The translations under genes and the position numbers were made by a program. Positions 7,765 to 16,659 of a stretch of 64,000 bases of DNA are shown here, piece by piece. The notes under the pieces were generated by a model. The model had not been told where the DNA came from and did not search any database. It was given only the letters and a program-made list of their open reading frames with translations. Position 1 is the first letter of the stretch, and each line of letters opens with the position of its first letter. Origin of the DNA: Streptomyces klenkii (lineage in GTDB: Bacteria > Actinomycetota > Actinomycetes > Streptomycetales > Streptomycetaceae); the NCBI RefSeq assembly GCF_003626645.1, contig NZ_RBAM01000001.1, positions 863,106-927,105 on the forward strand, in the 5' to 3' direction.

Positions 7765-8039
7765 TCGGTCAGCCCCCTGTCAGGCGCATCGTCGGACCTT
7801 GCAGTCTTCTGGATAGCCTGAACCAGGCGATTTGATGGGCTGGTTACCCAGGGCTGGCGACAAAGCTCTCGTCCAGGGCTGGATTTGCTGTGTGGAGCGC
7901 TACAGACCCAATTCGTACAGGTGGAAGTCCATGTCGGCGCCGTAGGGGGGAACCTTCGTCGTCCCTGTAGGGTTCGTGACTTTGCTAGCGCTGGTTCCTG
8001 CGGAAACGCCGGAATCCGGTCTCAGCGGCGGCTACTGAC

Positions 8040-8545
8040 CGTAACTCTTGCTAAGGGAACCCCGGATTTGCTAAGACGGGCCGCAGGTGGTGGGACTGCG
8101 AACACGCCTGATGAGACGTTGTTCGCTGCGATCGTGTACGTGCTGGTCAGCGGGTGTGCCTGGCGTCATCTGCCGCCCTGTTCCGGGGTCTCGAAGCCGA
8201 CCGTCCACCGCAGGTTCCTGAGCTGGCCGCGGGCTGGGGCGTGGGGCCGGCTGCATGAGGCAGTTCTTCATCGCCTCGACGATGCCGGCCTGGTCGACAT
8301 GACTCGCGCAGTCTCATCGTGGCCGGTACTTCAAGCCCCAGCCACTGCACGCTGACAAGGCCTACGATCAGCCTGTCCTGCGGAAATGGCTGTGGGGCAA
8401 GCACATCGGCGTCCGCATCGCCCGCAAAACCATCGAGCCGAGTGAGCGAATCGGCCGTTGCGGTTGGGTGATCGAGTGCACCATCTCCTGGCTCACCGGC
8501 TACCGCCGCCTCACCCGCCGCTACGAACGCGACCCACGCAAGTAC
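8040..8545 (+). pseudogene. IS5-family transposase with internal deletion
   Basis: The N-terminal part reads FAAIVYVLVSGCAWRHLPP and SKPTVHRRFLSW, the helix-turn-helix region of IS5-group transposases. At about 8310 it jumps, with a frame change, to RGRYFKPQPLHADKAYD, GVRIARKTIEPSERIGR, and WVIECTISWLTGYRRL, the C-terminal third with the last catalytic acidic region. Some 80 central residues, including catalytic aspartates, are gone, and the C terminus stops after YERDPRK. Region 7765-8039 before it and 8546-8769 after it show no gene. Confidence 0.8.
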
Positions 8546-8769
8546 CGTCCGTCTCACCACATCGGACACGGTCTTAGCCGTGGGCAGAAGGGCCTTGATC
8601 TGCGGTGCCGCAGGTTGCATGAGAGCCCCGCCGTCGGAAGCGGGGCCCGCGGGCGGGCGGCCGAGCCGGTTCTGCTCCGGGCAGCACTGAAGACAGTCCG
8701 CCTGGTATGTCGTCCGCCTGGTCCGCGCAGTGCGCGCACTCGAAGTCATGCCCCACGTAACCTTTTCCT

Positions 8770-9726
8770 GTGCCAGCCTCCCCCTTGCGTCGCGTCGCCG
8801 TCCTCGTGCTCGAGGGTGCGAAGCCGCTCGATGTCGGTATTCCCGCGCAGGTCTTCACGACCCGCGCGAGCATGCCGTACGAGGTGCGGGTTTGCGGGGC
8901 GGTACCCGGCCCCGTCGCCGGCGGCGATGGCCTCGCGTACTACGTCGCCCATGGCCTCGACGCGCTCGCGTGGGCCGACATCGTCTTCGTCCCCGGCTAC
9001 CGGCTTCCGGATCGCGACGACCCGCCGCAGGCCGTCGTCGACGCACTGATCGCCGCCCACGACCGGGGCGCGCGGCTCGCCGCCATCTCGACGGGCGCCT
9101 TCGCGCTCGCCGCCACGGGCCTGCTTGACGGCAAGCGCGCCACGACGCACTGGCACTACACGCGAGCCCTCGCGGCCAGGCACCCGCTCGTCCAGGTCGA
9201 CGAGAACGTGCTGTTCGTCGACGAGGGCAGCGTGCTCACTTCGGCCGGCGCCGCCTCCGGCATCGACCTGTGCCTGCACATCCTGCGCGGCGACCTCGGA
9301 GTGGCCGCGTCCAACCACGCGGCCCGGCGTCTGGTCGCCGCCCCCTACCGCAGCGGCGGCCAGGCCCAGTACGTGCCGCGCAGCGTCCCCGAGCCGCTCG
9401 GTGAGCGGTTCGCCGCTACCCGAGAGTGGGCGCTGCACCGGCTCGGCGAGCCTCTCACGCTCGACATACTGGCGCGGCAGGCCGAGGTCTCGCCGCGCAC
9501 GTTCTCCCGGCGCTTCGTCGAGGAGACCGGCTACACGCCGATGCAGTGGGTGATGCGCGCCCGCATCGACTTGGCCCGCGAACTCCTCGAACGCTCGCAG
9601 CGCAGCGTCGAACAGATCGCCGCCGACGTCGGGCTCGGCACCGGCGCGAACCTGCGCCTGCACTTCCAACGCATCCTCGGCACCACACCGAGCGAGTACC
9701 GGCGCACCTTCACCCGGGGCGAGTAA
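8770..9726 (+). CDS. GlxA-type AraC-family regulator (DJ-1/PfpI plus HTH)
   Basis: A 318-residue two-domain transcription factor. Residues 8-185 are a DJ-1/PfpI-like amidotransferase fold; residues 215-318 carry two AraC helix-turn-helix motifs (LDILARQAEVSPRTFSRRF and SVEQIAADVGLGTGANLRLH). At the nucleophile-elbow position the usual cysteine is a serine (AISTGAFALA, Ser107), so the domain is probably a sensor, not an enzyme. The GTG start at 8770 begins VPASPLRRVAVLVLEG. It lies directly upstream of a GAPDH paralogue, which it may control through the inverted repeat at 9763-9799. Confidence 0.9.
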   Translation: MPASPLRRVAVLVLEGAKPLDVGIPAQVFTTRASMPYEVRVCGAVPGPVAGGDGLAYYVAHGLDALAWADIVFVPGYRLPDRDDPPQAVVDALIAAHDRGARLAAISTGAFALAATGLLDGKRATTHWHYTRALAARHPLVQVDENVLFVDEGSVLTSAGAASGIDLCLHILRGDLGVAASNHAARRLVAAPYRSGGQAQYVPRSVPEPLGERFAATREWALHRLGEPLTLDILARQAEVSPRTFSRRFVEETGYTPMQWVMRARIDLARELLERSQRSVEQIAADVGLGTGANLRLHFQRILGTTPSEYRRTFTRGE

Positions 9727-9762
9727 CCCGCCCGGCCCCGCCCGGCCCCGCCCGGCTTCCAC

Positions 9763-9799
9763 GTGGCGGGATCCTTTTGAACCGTGGCGATCCCGCCAC
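9763..9799. promoter_or_regulatory. Inverted repeat between the AraC and GAPDH genes
   Basis: GTGGCGGGATC (9763-9773) pairs with GATCCCGCCAC (9789-9799) over a 15-base spacer, preceded by three CGGCCCCGCC repeats (about 9731-9755). It could be a terminator for the AraC gene or, given the wide spacer, a regulator site in the GAPDH promoter. Confidence 0.5.
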
Positions 9800-9854
9800 T
9801 GTCAGCGGCGCGAGTCGCGGGCGAACCTGATGGCGAAGAGAAGGGACATCACAC

Positions 9855-10853
9855 ATGACTCGCATCGCCATCAACGGATTCGGCCGCATCGGGCGCAATG
9901 TGCTGCGTGCACTGCTGGAGCGCGACAGCGCCCTGGAGATCGTCGCCGTCAACGACCTGACGGAGCCCGCCACGCTCGCCCGGCTGCTCGCCTACGACAG
10001 CACGGCCGGCCGGCTCGGGCGCCCGGTGACCGTCGACGGGAACGCCCTCGTCGTCGACGGCCGCCGGATCACGGTGCTGGCCGAGCGCGAGCCGGCGCAG
10101 TTGCCCTGGGCCGAACTCGGCGTCGACATCGTCCTGGAAGCCACCGGCCGCTTCACCTCGGCCGAGGCCGCTCGCGCTCACCTCGATGCGGGCGCGAAGA
10201 AGGTACTCGTCAGTGCGCCGTCGGACGGCGCCGATGTCACGCTGGCGTTCGGGGTCAACACCGACGCCTACGACCCGGCCGTGCACACGATCGTCTCGAA
10301 CGCCTCCTGCACCACCAACGCGCTCGCGCCGCTGGCCGCGGTCCTCGATGAACTCGCCGGCATCGAACACGGGTTCATGACGACGGTGCACGCCTACACG
10401 CAGGAGCAGAACCTTCAGGACGGTCCGCATCGCGACGCCCGTCGTGCCCGGGCCGCCGGCGTCAACATCGTGCCGACCACGACGGGCGCCGCCAAGGCGA
10501 TCGGCCTGGTGCTGCCGCAGCTCGACGGCAAGCTGTCAGGCGACTCGATCCGCGTACCGGTGCCGGTGGGCTCGATCGTCGAACTCAACACGACCGTCGC
10601 CCGCGACGTGACGCGCGACGACGTGCTGGCGGCGTACCGCGCCGCGGCGGAGGGGCCGCTCGCCGGCATCCTCGAGTACTCGGAGGACCCGCTCGTGTCG
10701 TCCGACATCACGGGCAATCCCGCCTCGTCGATCTTCGACTCGGCTCTCACCCGCGTCGACGGCCGCCACGTCAAGGTGGTCGCGTGGTACGACAACGAGT
10801 GGGGCTTCTCGAACCGCGTGATCGACACGCTGGAGCTGCTCGCTGCCGGCTGA
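9855..10853 (+). CDS. gap: Glyceraldehyde-3-phosphate dehydrogenase, type I
   Basis: A 332-residue NAD-dependent enzyme converting glyceraldehyde-3-phosphate to 1,3-bisphosphoglycerate in glycolysis. It begins MTRIAINGFGRIGRNVLRAL (Rossmann NAD site), has the catalytic Cys152 in SNASCTTN, the substrate-binding NIVPTTTGAAKA, and ends WYDNEWGFSNRV; length is normal. A ribosome site AAGAGAAGGGA precedes the ATG. It sits alone beside an AraC regulator with no phosphoglycerate kinase or triose isomerase, so it is likely a paralogue and not the glycolytic-operon copy. Such extra copies can serve special carbon conditions or resist GAPDH-targeting antibiotics. Confidence 0.93.
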   Translation: MTRIAINGFGRIGRNVLRALLERDSALEIVAVNDLTEPATLARLLAYDSTAGRLGRPVTVDGNALVVDGRRITVLAEREPAQLPWAELGVDIVLEATGRFTSAEAARAHLDAGAKKVLVSAPSDGADVTLAFGVNTDAYDPAVHTIVSNASCTTNALAPLAAVLDELAGIEHGFMTTVHAYTQEQNLQDGPHRDARRARAAGVNIVPTTTGAAKAIGLVLPQLDGKLSGDSIRVPVPVGSIVELNTTVARDVTRDDVLAAYRAAAEGPLAGILEYSEDPLVSSDITGNPASSIFDSALTRVDGRHVKVVAWYDNEWGFSNRVIDTLELLAAG

Positions 10854-10904
10854 CCGGACGCGGGGGCGATGCGCACCAGCCTGGGATCGTTCAGCACCAT
10901 GCCG

Positions 10905-11207
10905 TGGCGCCGGCTCTCCCGGCCGGCCTGGAATCCCGGGTATGGCTGGACGAAGGGACGCGTGGGCGGCCATGGCGAGGGTGCCGTGGCGGTGCCGGCC
11001 GGGGTAGCGGCTGACCTGGTAGTCGTCCAGGCCGCACTTGCCCTTGGCAGTCCGGAAGCATTCCTCAACCGTCCAGCGAACACCGGCGATGCAGATCATG
11101 TATGGCGACTCGTCGGCGAAGGGTGTAGCCCTTTCCTGAGGAGGAGCTACACCCTGCTCGCAATAGCCGGCAGCCTGATCTGCTGGCGGTGCCTCAAGAA
11201 GACCCAC
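10905..11207 (-). pseudogene. IS701-like transposase C-terminal fragment
   Basis: The minus strand reads RWTVEECFRTAKGKCGLDDY then RHGTLAMAAHA, matching the C-terminal block of IS701/IS4-group transposases (RW-x-x-E-E-C-F-x-x-A-K-x-x-x-G-L-D-x-Y). The N-terminal two thirds and the catalytic aspartates are missing, and the end is scrambled. It is related to the fragment at 19189-19815. Confidence 0.75.
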
Positions 11208-11213
11208 TCATGA

Positions 11214-11652
11214 ACGTGTTGCGACCTTTACGGGTGCGGTGCAAGAACTCACGCAGGAAAGGAGCGGCGGGAAGCCACTGGTGGCGGCGTTCACCCTCGC
11301 GTTTCCTGGACACCGGCCGGCCGCTGCCCGTTGGACACCGGCATCCGAACGTGGCCAGCGGCCTTCCCGGCCCCGTCTCTGCGCATGGCTGTCATGCGCA
11401 GCTCGGCCAGATGCGGTACGAGGGACACGTCCAGTTCCTCGACCGGGTGAACCAGCCCGCGCGGGCATGTCTCGGCAGTCCGGACCTGGCAGCTTGCCCT
11501 GGGGTAGGCGGGGTTGATGCCGATCTCGCCCTTGGGGAGGGTCCCGTTGAAGGGCGTGGGGATGCCGTGCGCGTTCCAGAAGTCCCACGCCTCCATGGCC
11601 TTGGCCTGCTCGAACGCCAGGTAGGGCTGGGGGTAGCGGTCGGTGCACGCGC
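11214..11652. other. Unrecognised possible coding remnant
   Basis: On the minus strand, just after the P450-reductase fragment's stop, one frame reads YPQPYLAFEQAKAMEAWDFW and then NAHGIPTPFNGTLPKGEIGI, a protein-like stretch of about 50 residues without its own start. I do not recognise it. The rest of the interval shows nothing. Confidence 0.25.
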
Positions 11653-11860
11653 TCAGCTGCCGGCGCAGATGTCCTCGGCGTAGCGGCCGGCGGCGATCAG
11701 GCCCCGTAGCCATGCTGTGGCTGAGGCCTCGTCACCGCCCCCGTACTGCACATGCAACTGCTGGAACGCCTCCCGCACACCTGGCGCCATCCGCCTGCCG
11801 TCACCGCAGACGTAGATCCGGGCGGGCGCCGGCTTCGAGTACTCGCCACCACGCAGGATC
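11653..11860 (-). pseudogene. 3' end of a second CYP102-like P450-reductase gene
   Basis: The last ~65 codons read ARIYVCGDGRRMAPGVREAF then QQLHVQYGGGDEASATAWL and GLIAAGRYAEDICAGS, nearly the same as the C terminus of the intact fusion at 39249-42548. The DNA similarity includes the stop codon and a few bases beyond it. A 4-base GGGC duplication near 11836 breaks the frame, and similarity ends at about 11860. It is the NADPH-binding tail of the reductase domain only, so it is non-functional. It shows that a close paralogue was once here or that this end was copied. Confidence 0.85.
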
Positions 11861-11930
11861 TCGGCATGACAGAGATCGGCGCGAACCCGTTCGCCCGCCT
11901 GGCCCAGTCGTTGCGGCAGCGGCCGGGTGT

Positions 11931-12764
11931 TCAGTGGCCTAGTGCGGCGCGCAGCGTGATCCCGTGGCGGATGCGCAGGCGGCGCACCTCCCAGACTGAG
12001 AGCGCGGTTACTGACAGCGGGCCGCCGAGCATGAAGGTGTACAGCACTTCCGGAGGCGCGGCGACGTCGGGACCGTTGAACATCTGGAACGCGAAGAGCG
12101 ACCAGACCAGCAGCGGTGAGATGAGCGCCGGGAGCAGTTGGTGCACGTCCCTGGCCATGAAGCACGTGAAGACGCAGGCGTAGGTGGCCAGGAGCGTGTA
12201 GACGCTCGAGCCGAGCAGGACGGCGAGGGCCGCGAGCCAGCCGATGGCCAGGGCGAGGAAGGCCAGCACGGTGCAGATGATTCCGGGGCCGGCGAAAGCG
12301 GAGAAGAGGTCCTTGAGGTCCTCGCCGTTGATGAGGTCACCCTTGAGGGTCTCGACGGACAGCCAGATGAAGACGGGGCCCGCGGCCAGCATGAGGGCGG
12401 CTGAGATCGGCCTGCGCAGGCGCCCGGCGAAGTCACGGCGTCTGTCCGGGGTGCTCGCGACGAGGAAGGCGGTGACGCCGATGATGCTTCCCACCGCCAT
12501 AATGCCGCAGGAGAAGGCCAGTTCGAGGAGTTTGCCGAGGACGAACTTCTGCCCGCCACCGCTCAGCGGATAGGCCGCGACCAGCCAGACGGCGGCGACC
12601 AGGCCGAGTATCGTACGCGCGAGCTGCATCCCGGCGATGAGCTTGTCCTCTACGTGGTCGGCCGTGGGGGTATGCGCACGACCCCCTGCCCAGGAGCGGA
12701 AGAACGTCTTCAACGCACCGCCGGAGGCCGCACGGTTGCCGTATGTCGCTCTGGACCCGCTCAC
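11931..12764 (-). CDS. Polytopic membrane protein of unknown function
   Basis: A 277-residue protein. GTG at 12764 is chosen because GGGGAGA lies six bases before it; upstream in-frame starts have no ribosome site. The N terminus (~50 residues) is polar, followed by about six or seven hydrophobic segments, among them ILGLVAAVWLVAAYPLS, FSCGIMAVGSIIGVTAFLVA, ALMLAAGPVFIWL and GIICTVLAFLALAIGWLAAL. No catalytic or transport motif is visible. Its style (membrane core, arginine-rich cytosolic ends) is like hypothetical proteins of Streptomyces mobile regions. Confidence 0.65.
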   Translation of the reverse strand: MSGSRATYGNRAASGGALKTFFRSWAGGRAHTPTADHVEDKLIAGMQLARTILGLVAAVWLVAAYPLSGGGQKFVLGKLLELAFSCGIMAVGSIIGVTAFLVASTPDRRRDFAGRLRRPISAALMLAAGPVFIWLSVETLKGDLINGEDLKDLFSAFAGPGIICTVLAFLALAIGWLAALAVLLGSSVYTLLATYACVFTCFMARDVHQLLPALISPLLVWSLFAFQMFNGPDVAAPPEVLYTFMLGGPLSVTALSVWEVRRLRIRHGITLRAALGH

Positions 12765-13361
12765 TTGCTGTCTCCCCGTAACGCGTGCACTCTCTGTGTT
12801 CCGTGGGTCACGCGTGCACCGCCACGAAACGTCGAACACTTTATCGGGTCACGCTTGGGTATTTGCACTATCCGGGTCCGGCGCGAGGAGCCGCCGGTCA
12901 ACCCGCTCGCCTCACCGCGACCTCGTGTGATGTGCACCGTCCCCGGCGCTCTGGGTGAGGGTCCGGAAGGGGGACGGTGTGCCGCGTGACGTGCAACTTG
13001 CCAGCCGGTTCGAGGTGTCATGGCGCTGCTCCAGGGCCCTGACATCGCATCACCGGGCAGCGGCGCGACGCTGAGACGCTCCAAGCGCTCGCGCTGCCCG
13101 ACCCTCAGGGGATCCCCAGCATGCGGTTCCACTTGCGACCCGAGCAGGGGGGAAGGGGAGGTGTAAGGGCTGGTGTCCGGTGGCTGCTTCGCTGTGCCGC
13201 GCGAGCGCTGACATTGCGTCGGACCGGAGGGCCGGCCGGTCTGATGTCGGTGGTCTTCGGCAGCGGCTCTCGTATGCGGTCGCGCAGGTGGGTGGGCTTG
13301 CGAGCGTGACCCCTTGGCGAAGCTGATGCGGATCGGCGGCCTGAAGTTCGAATCCACTATT
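12765..13361. other. Stretch without a recognisable gene
   Basis: About 600 bp upstream of the ester-cyclase operon. Long open frames are present on the minus strand but have no family match or ribosome site. Confidence 0.4.
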
Positions 13362-13394
13362 GGTTACACCGTACACAGTGTGTACGGTGTAACC
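13362..13394. promoter_or_regulatory. 33-bp near-perfect palindrome, likely TetR operator
   Basis: GGTTACACCGTACACA (13362-13377), one spacer base, then its exact reverse complement TGTGTACGGTGTAACC (13379-13394). It sits 22 bp before the first gene of an operon whose second gene is a TetR regulator, so autoregulation of the whole operon is likely. Confidence 0.85.
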
Positions 13395-13416
13395 ACATCG
13401 TCGACCGGAGGATCTG

Positions 13417-13872
13417 ATGACTCAGCAGACTGTTGCGCACGCGTTCGCCGCATTGATGAACGGTCACGACCCCGATGCCGTGGACGGCTTCGTGGCTGAG
13501 GACTATGTCAACCACAACCCCTACGTGGAGGACGGCCGGGAGGCCAACCGGGCCTTCTGGGGCCGCTGGTTCGCCGCCTTCCCCGACACCCGTGTGACGC
13601 TCGAGGACGTCCTGGTCGACGGCGACCGTGTGGTCGGCAGGTTCACCTACCGTGCCACCCACCTCGGGTCGCTGCTCGGTGAGGAGCCCACAGGCCGCTC
13701 GGTGGAGATGCGGTCGCTGGACATCTGGCGGGTACGAGACGGCATGGCGGTCGAGCACTGGGACGAGCTCAACACCGTCGAGTTCTTCACCCGGCTGGGC
13801 CTTCTGGCGCCGATGAGCATGCCCGGTAAGCCCGCCGGCGTGCAGAGCCGGGAAGAGGACGATGCGTCATGA
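13417..13872 (+). CDS. SnoaL-like ester cyclase/NTF2-fold protein
   Basis: A 151-residue SnoaL-family protein, an NTF2-like cone fold. Family members include polyketide cyclases and many small hydrolase-like proteins. Typical features are VAHAFAALMNGHDPDAVDGF, DYVNHNPYVEDGREA, the W-F-A-A-F-P-D-T block and the C-terminal RDGMAVEHWDELN strand. The ATG follows CGGAGGATC. The stop overlaps the TetR start by 4 bp. It probably acts on the same small molecule as the SDR encoded two genes on; no polyketide synthase is nearby, so an antibiotic-cyclase role is not supported. Confidence 0.85.
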   Translation: MTQQTVAHAFAALMNGHDPDAVDGFVAEDYVNHNPYVEDGREANRAFWGRWFAAFPDTRVTLEDVLVDGDRVVGRFTYRATHLGSLLGEEPTGRSVEMRSLDIWRVRDGMAVEHWDELNTVEFFTRLGLLAPMSMPGKPAGVQSREEDDAS

Positions 13873-14474
13873 CTCCTCCTGAGCAGGTGCCCGAGCCCTC
13901 CCGGTCCCGGCAGCGCCGGGAGCGGGAACGTGCCGAAGCGCGGACCGAGATCCTGCAAGCCGCCCGTGAGCTGGCCCGCGCCGAAGGCTGGGAAGCGGTG
14001 AGCATGCGCCGTCTGGCCGACCGGATCGGCTACTCCGCCAACTACGCCTACCGCTACTTCAAGGGCCGCGATGACATCCTGCTGGCCTTTGTCAGGGACG
14101 GCTTTGTCAGACTCGTCGGCATCATGCGCTCAAGCGGTACGTCGGTCCAGGCCGCGGCGGCCGCCTACCTGGACTTCGCGCTGGATGAGCCGGACCTCTA
14201 CCAGGTGATGTACGGTCTCGGCGGCGTTCACGTGCCCGCCGCCGACACCGTCACCGAAGGCGACGCGGTCGGCGCCGTGATCGCGGAAGCCCTGGGGATC
14301 ACGGACCCCAACGACGACCGCATCGCCCGCATCTGGGCCACCGCGCACGGCCTCGCCGCCCTGCATGCCATCCGCAAACTCCCCATCGACCGCGCCCACC
14401 TGCACCGGCTGCTGGCGGCAAGTGTCGACGACCTGCTCCGCACCCCGCAGCAACCAGATGGAGGCGTCCGGTGA
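13869..14474 (+). CDS. TetR-family transcriptional regulator
   Basis: A 201-residue repressor. Residues 18-65 form the DNA-binding domain (AEARTEILQAARELARAEGW then SMRRLADRIGYSANYAYRYF). The rest is a TetR WHG-type C-terminal domain (DFALDEPDLYQVMYG, IWATAHGLAALHAI). ATGA overlaps join it to the upstream ester cyclase and the downstream SDR, so all three share one transcript. The 33-bp palindrome before the operon is its probable operator; the inducer may be a substrate of the two enzymes. Confidence 0.92.
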   Translation: MTPPEQVPEPSRSRQRRERERAEARTEILQAARELARAEGWEAVSMRRLADRIGYSANYAYRYFKGRDDILLAFVRDGFVRLVGIMRSSGTSVQAAAAAYLDFALDEPDLYQVMYGLGGVHVPAADTVTEGDAVGAVIAEALGITDPNDDRIARIWATAHGLAALHAIRKLPIDRAHLHRLLAASVDDLLRTPQQPDGGVR

Positions 14475-15427
14475 CCACCACTCTTGCCGTCCCCGGCCGG
14501 TGGACGGCCGACAACATCCCCGACCAGACCGGCCGCACGGCCGTCGTGACCGGTGCCAACAGCGGCCTGGGCTACATCACCGCGCGGGAACTCGCCCGCC
14601 ATGGCGCCCACGTCATCCTCACCGCGAGAAACATGGACAGAGGCGGAGCCGCGCTGGACAGACTCCGTAGCGAACTCCCCGAATCCGCCGTCGAGCTCCG
14701 CTTCCTGGACCTGGCCGACCTGGACACGGTCAAGGCGTTCGCCGACGCCCTCGACACACCCGTGGACGTACTCATCAACAACGCGGGCATCATGATGCCG
14801 CCGCGCTCCCTCACCAAGCAGGGATTCGAGTCCCAGTTCGGCACCAACCACCTGGGGCACTTCGCACTGACCGGCCTGCTGCTGGAGCGGCTGCAAGCCG
14901 GACGCGACCCACGCGTGGTGACGGTCACGTCGACCCTGCACAAGAACGGAACCATCCACTTCGACGACCTCGACGGCGGGCACTCCTACTCACCGCGCGG
15001 GTTCTACGCCCAGTCCAAGTACGCCAACGTGCTGTTCGGCCTGGAACTGGACCGGCGACTGCGTGCGAACACCGTCCCGGTTCTCAGTCTCCTGGCCCAT
15101 CCCGGATACTCGGCCACGAACCTCCAGTCCTCCGGACCCACCGGGCTGCTCAAGACGATCCTCAAGGTCACCAATCGCCTCGTCGCCCAGGACGTCGAGA
15201 CGGGCGCGCTCAACCAGCTCTACGCGGCCGCTTCCCCACACGCCCAAGGCGGCCAGTTCATCGGACCCGATGGACGCAACGAGGCCAAGGGCCACCCCAC
15301 CCTCGTACAGCCGGCCGCATCCGCCACCGATCCCGGCACCGCCCGCCGCCTGTGGGACCTGTCGGAGCAGCTCACAGGAGTCCGCTACGACTTCGCTACG
15401 AGTCCGGAAGCTGTGCAAGGTCCCTGA
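14471..15427 (+). CDS. Short-chain dehydrogenase/reductase
   Basis: A 318-residue NAD(P)-dependent SDR of the retinol-dehydrogenase/WWOX-like group that interconverts alcohols and ketones. The cofactor motif is TGANSGLG (residues 26-33), followed by INNAGIM and the catalytic YAQSK; the serine partner lies in TVTSTLHKNG. The GTG start overlaps the TetR stop. C-terminal residues to 318 are longer than a minimal SDR, as usual in this group. Physiological substrate unknown. Confidence 0.9.
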   Translation: MTTTLAVPGRWTADNIPDQTGRTAVVTGANSGLGYITARELARHGAHVILTARNMDRGGAALDRLRSELPESAVELRFLDLADLDTVKAFADALDTPVDVLINNAGIMMPPRSLTKQGFESQFGTNHLGHFALTGLLLERLQAGRDPRVVTVTSTLHKNGTIHFDDLDGGHSYSPRGFYAQSKYANVLFGLELDRRLRANTVPVLSLLAHPGYSATNLQSSGPTGLLKTILKVTNRLVAQDVETGALNQLYAAASPHAQGGQFIGPDGRNEAKGHPTLVQPAASATDPGTARRLWDLSEQLTGVRYDFATSPEAVQGP

Positions 15428-15888
15428 ACGGGCAACGCTCGACAACAGGCAACGCTCGACGATGGCCGGCGGGCTGGCTACTGGTACCAGTTTCGACCAG
15501 AGAACTCGCTGATCTCCGCTATGTAGCCCCCCGGCCGCCGCTCCGCCGACATTATTCGTCACGGGGGAGCGGCCGCAAGGCTCCCTTCTCCCGGAGCCCC
15601 GAGCTCCAGACCGACCGCATCGACGCCGCCCTCCAGCGCCCGCACCCCCTGAACGGCGCGGTGGTCTGTGCCGGCTACCGAGGGTGCGCTGAAGCGTACG
15701 GGTATGCCTGGCCGTCGTCGCTGGAAGAGTGAGTCACCGACAACTCGTACGGCCCCTGAAGATCCACCCGCTGAGAGTGGTCAGCAGCTCCGGCAGGGAA
15801 GCGCCAGCGGCCCGGGAACTCCCAGGCCCGCTCGGCCGCAGTCTGCCCCTTGTCCTGGGAGGCCGGCCCAGCCGTCTCGAAGGTCGGC
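15428..15888. other. Intergenic region between convergent genes
   Basis: No gene recognised. An imperfect hairpin pairs CGGCC..GCTCC (about 15531-15543) with GGAGCGGCCG (about 15565-15574) and could terminate transcription from either side. Confidence 0.35.
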
Positions 15889-16659
15889 TCAGGTTCTGGA
15901 CAGTCCCGTTGCGAGGTTCTTCTCGGCCAGGGCTTCGAGGTGTGTCGAGCGCACAGTCTCCGAGGCCCTCGGCGGCGTGACGGTGACCGGCTCGCCGTAG
16001 GCGGGGATTAGGAACTCGATTGGCTCAGGTGCGACGGTAGGCATGTCCACCACGATCTTTCGCACGTACGGCTTGCCGTCGGCCTTGGCGAAGACGGTCA
16101 CCGAGTTCCCCCGGTCGCCCTGCCGAAGAGGAGTGAGCCGCTCACCCTCCTCGGTGACCTCCGCGTCACGGTACGCCCCTTTACCAGGTGCCGCCATCTT
16201 GTCGGCAATCTCATGCACAGGCGGCAGGGCGCACGTATCCACCATGCTCTTGCGGATCTTGCCGTCCTGGCTCAACTCCAGCCATTTGCCGTGCAACCCC
16301 TTGAACAGCTCCGGCCCGTCCTTGCTGAAGCCCGCGTTCAGGTAAGCGTCACTCCACGTCATCCAGGCCCGCCCGCCGCGCTCGATGCGGACACGGAAGA
16401 CCTCGTTCTGAGCAACGACACTGCAGTTCTTCTCACGGTCCACGGAGATCTCGACAAGTCCACCCATGGCCACCGCGGCCTTGGTCGAGACCCGGACTGA
16501 CGGTGCGTCCTTGAACAGCTGAAGGGACCGCGACAGCAGGTCACGGTTTGCGCGCTCCTTGTTCGCTTCCGCGCTGCGCGCCCCGCCTCCGCAAGCAGTC
16601 AGTGTCAGCGACACCCCCACTGCACCCAGCACGGCCAGCCGTCCAGCCCGACTCTTCAC
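15889..16659 (-). CDS. Secreted lipoprotein of unknown function
   Basis: A 256-residue protein with a lipoprotein signal peptide (MKSRAGRLAVLGAVGVSL then TLTAC, lipobox Cys23), so it should be anchored outside the membrane by a diacylglyceryl cysteine. The mature part has the LppX/LprG-like pattern of beta strands with SVRVSTKAAVAMGGLVEI, W-M-T-W-S-D-A-Y and K-W-L-E-L, known in actinobacterial lipoproteins that bind lipids or act as sensors. No partner gene adjoins it. Confidence 0.8.
   Translation of the reverse strand: MKSRAGRLAVLGAVGVSLTLTACGGGARSAEANKERANRDLLSRSLQLFKDAPSVRVSTKAAVAMGGLVEISVDREKNCSVVAQNEVFRVRIERGGRAWMTWSDAYLNAGFSKDGPELFKGLHGKWLELSQDGKIRKSMVDTCALPPVHEIADKMAAPGKGAYRDAEVTEEGERLTPLRQGDRGNSVTVFAKADGKPYVRKIVVDMPTVAPEPIEFLIPAYGEPVTVTPPRASETVRSTHLEALAEKNLATGLSRT

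Noticed and set aside
8574..8873. Minus-strand frame with CAHC motif near the GlxA gene start
   Set aside because: No ribosome site or known family, and it overlaps the well-supported regulator gene; the two cysteines are probably chance.
12761..13357. 198-codon minus-strand frame upstream of the ester cyclase operon
   Set aside because: Composition is Pro/Arg/His-rich without structure, and it overlaps the start region of the neighbouring membrane protein gene.
13405..13872. Polyketide cyclase for antibiotic synthesis
   Set aside because: SnoaL-fold proteins are broad; there is no PKS nearby, so only the family is assigned.
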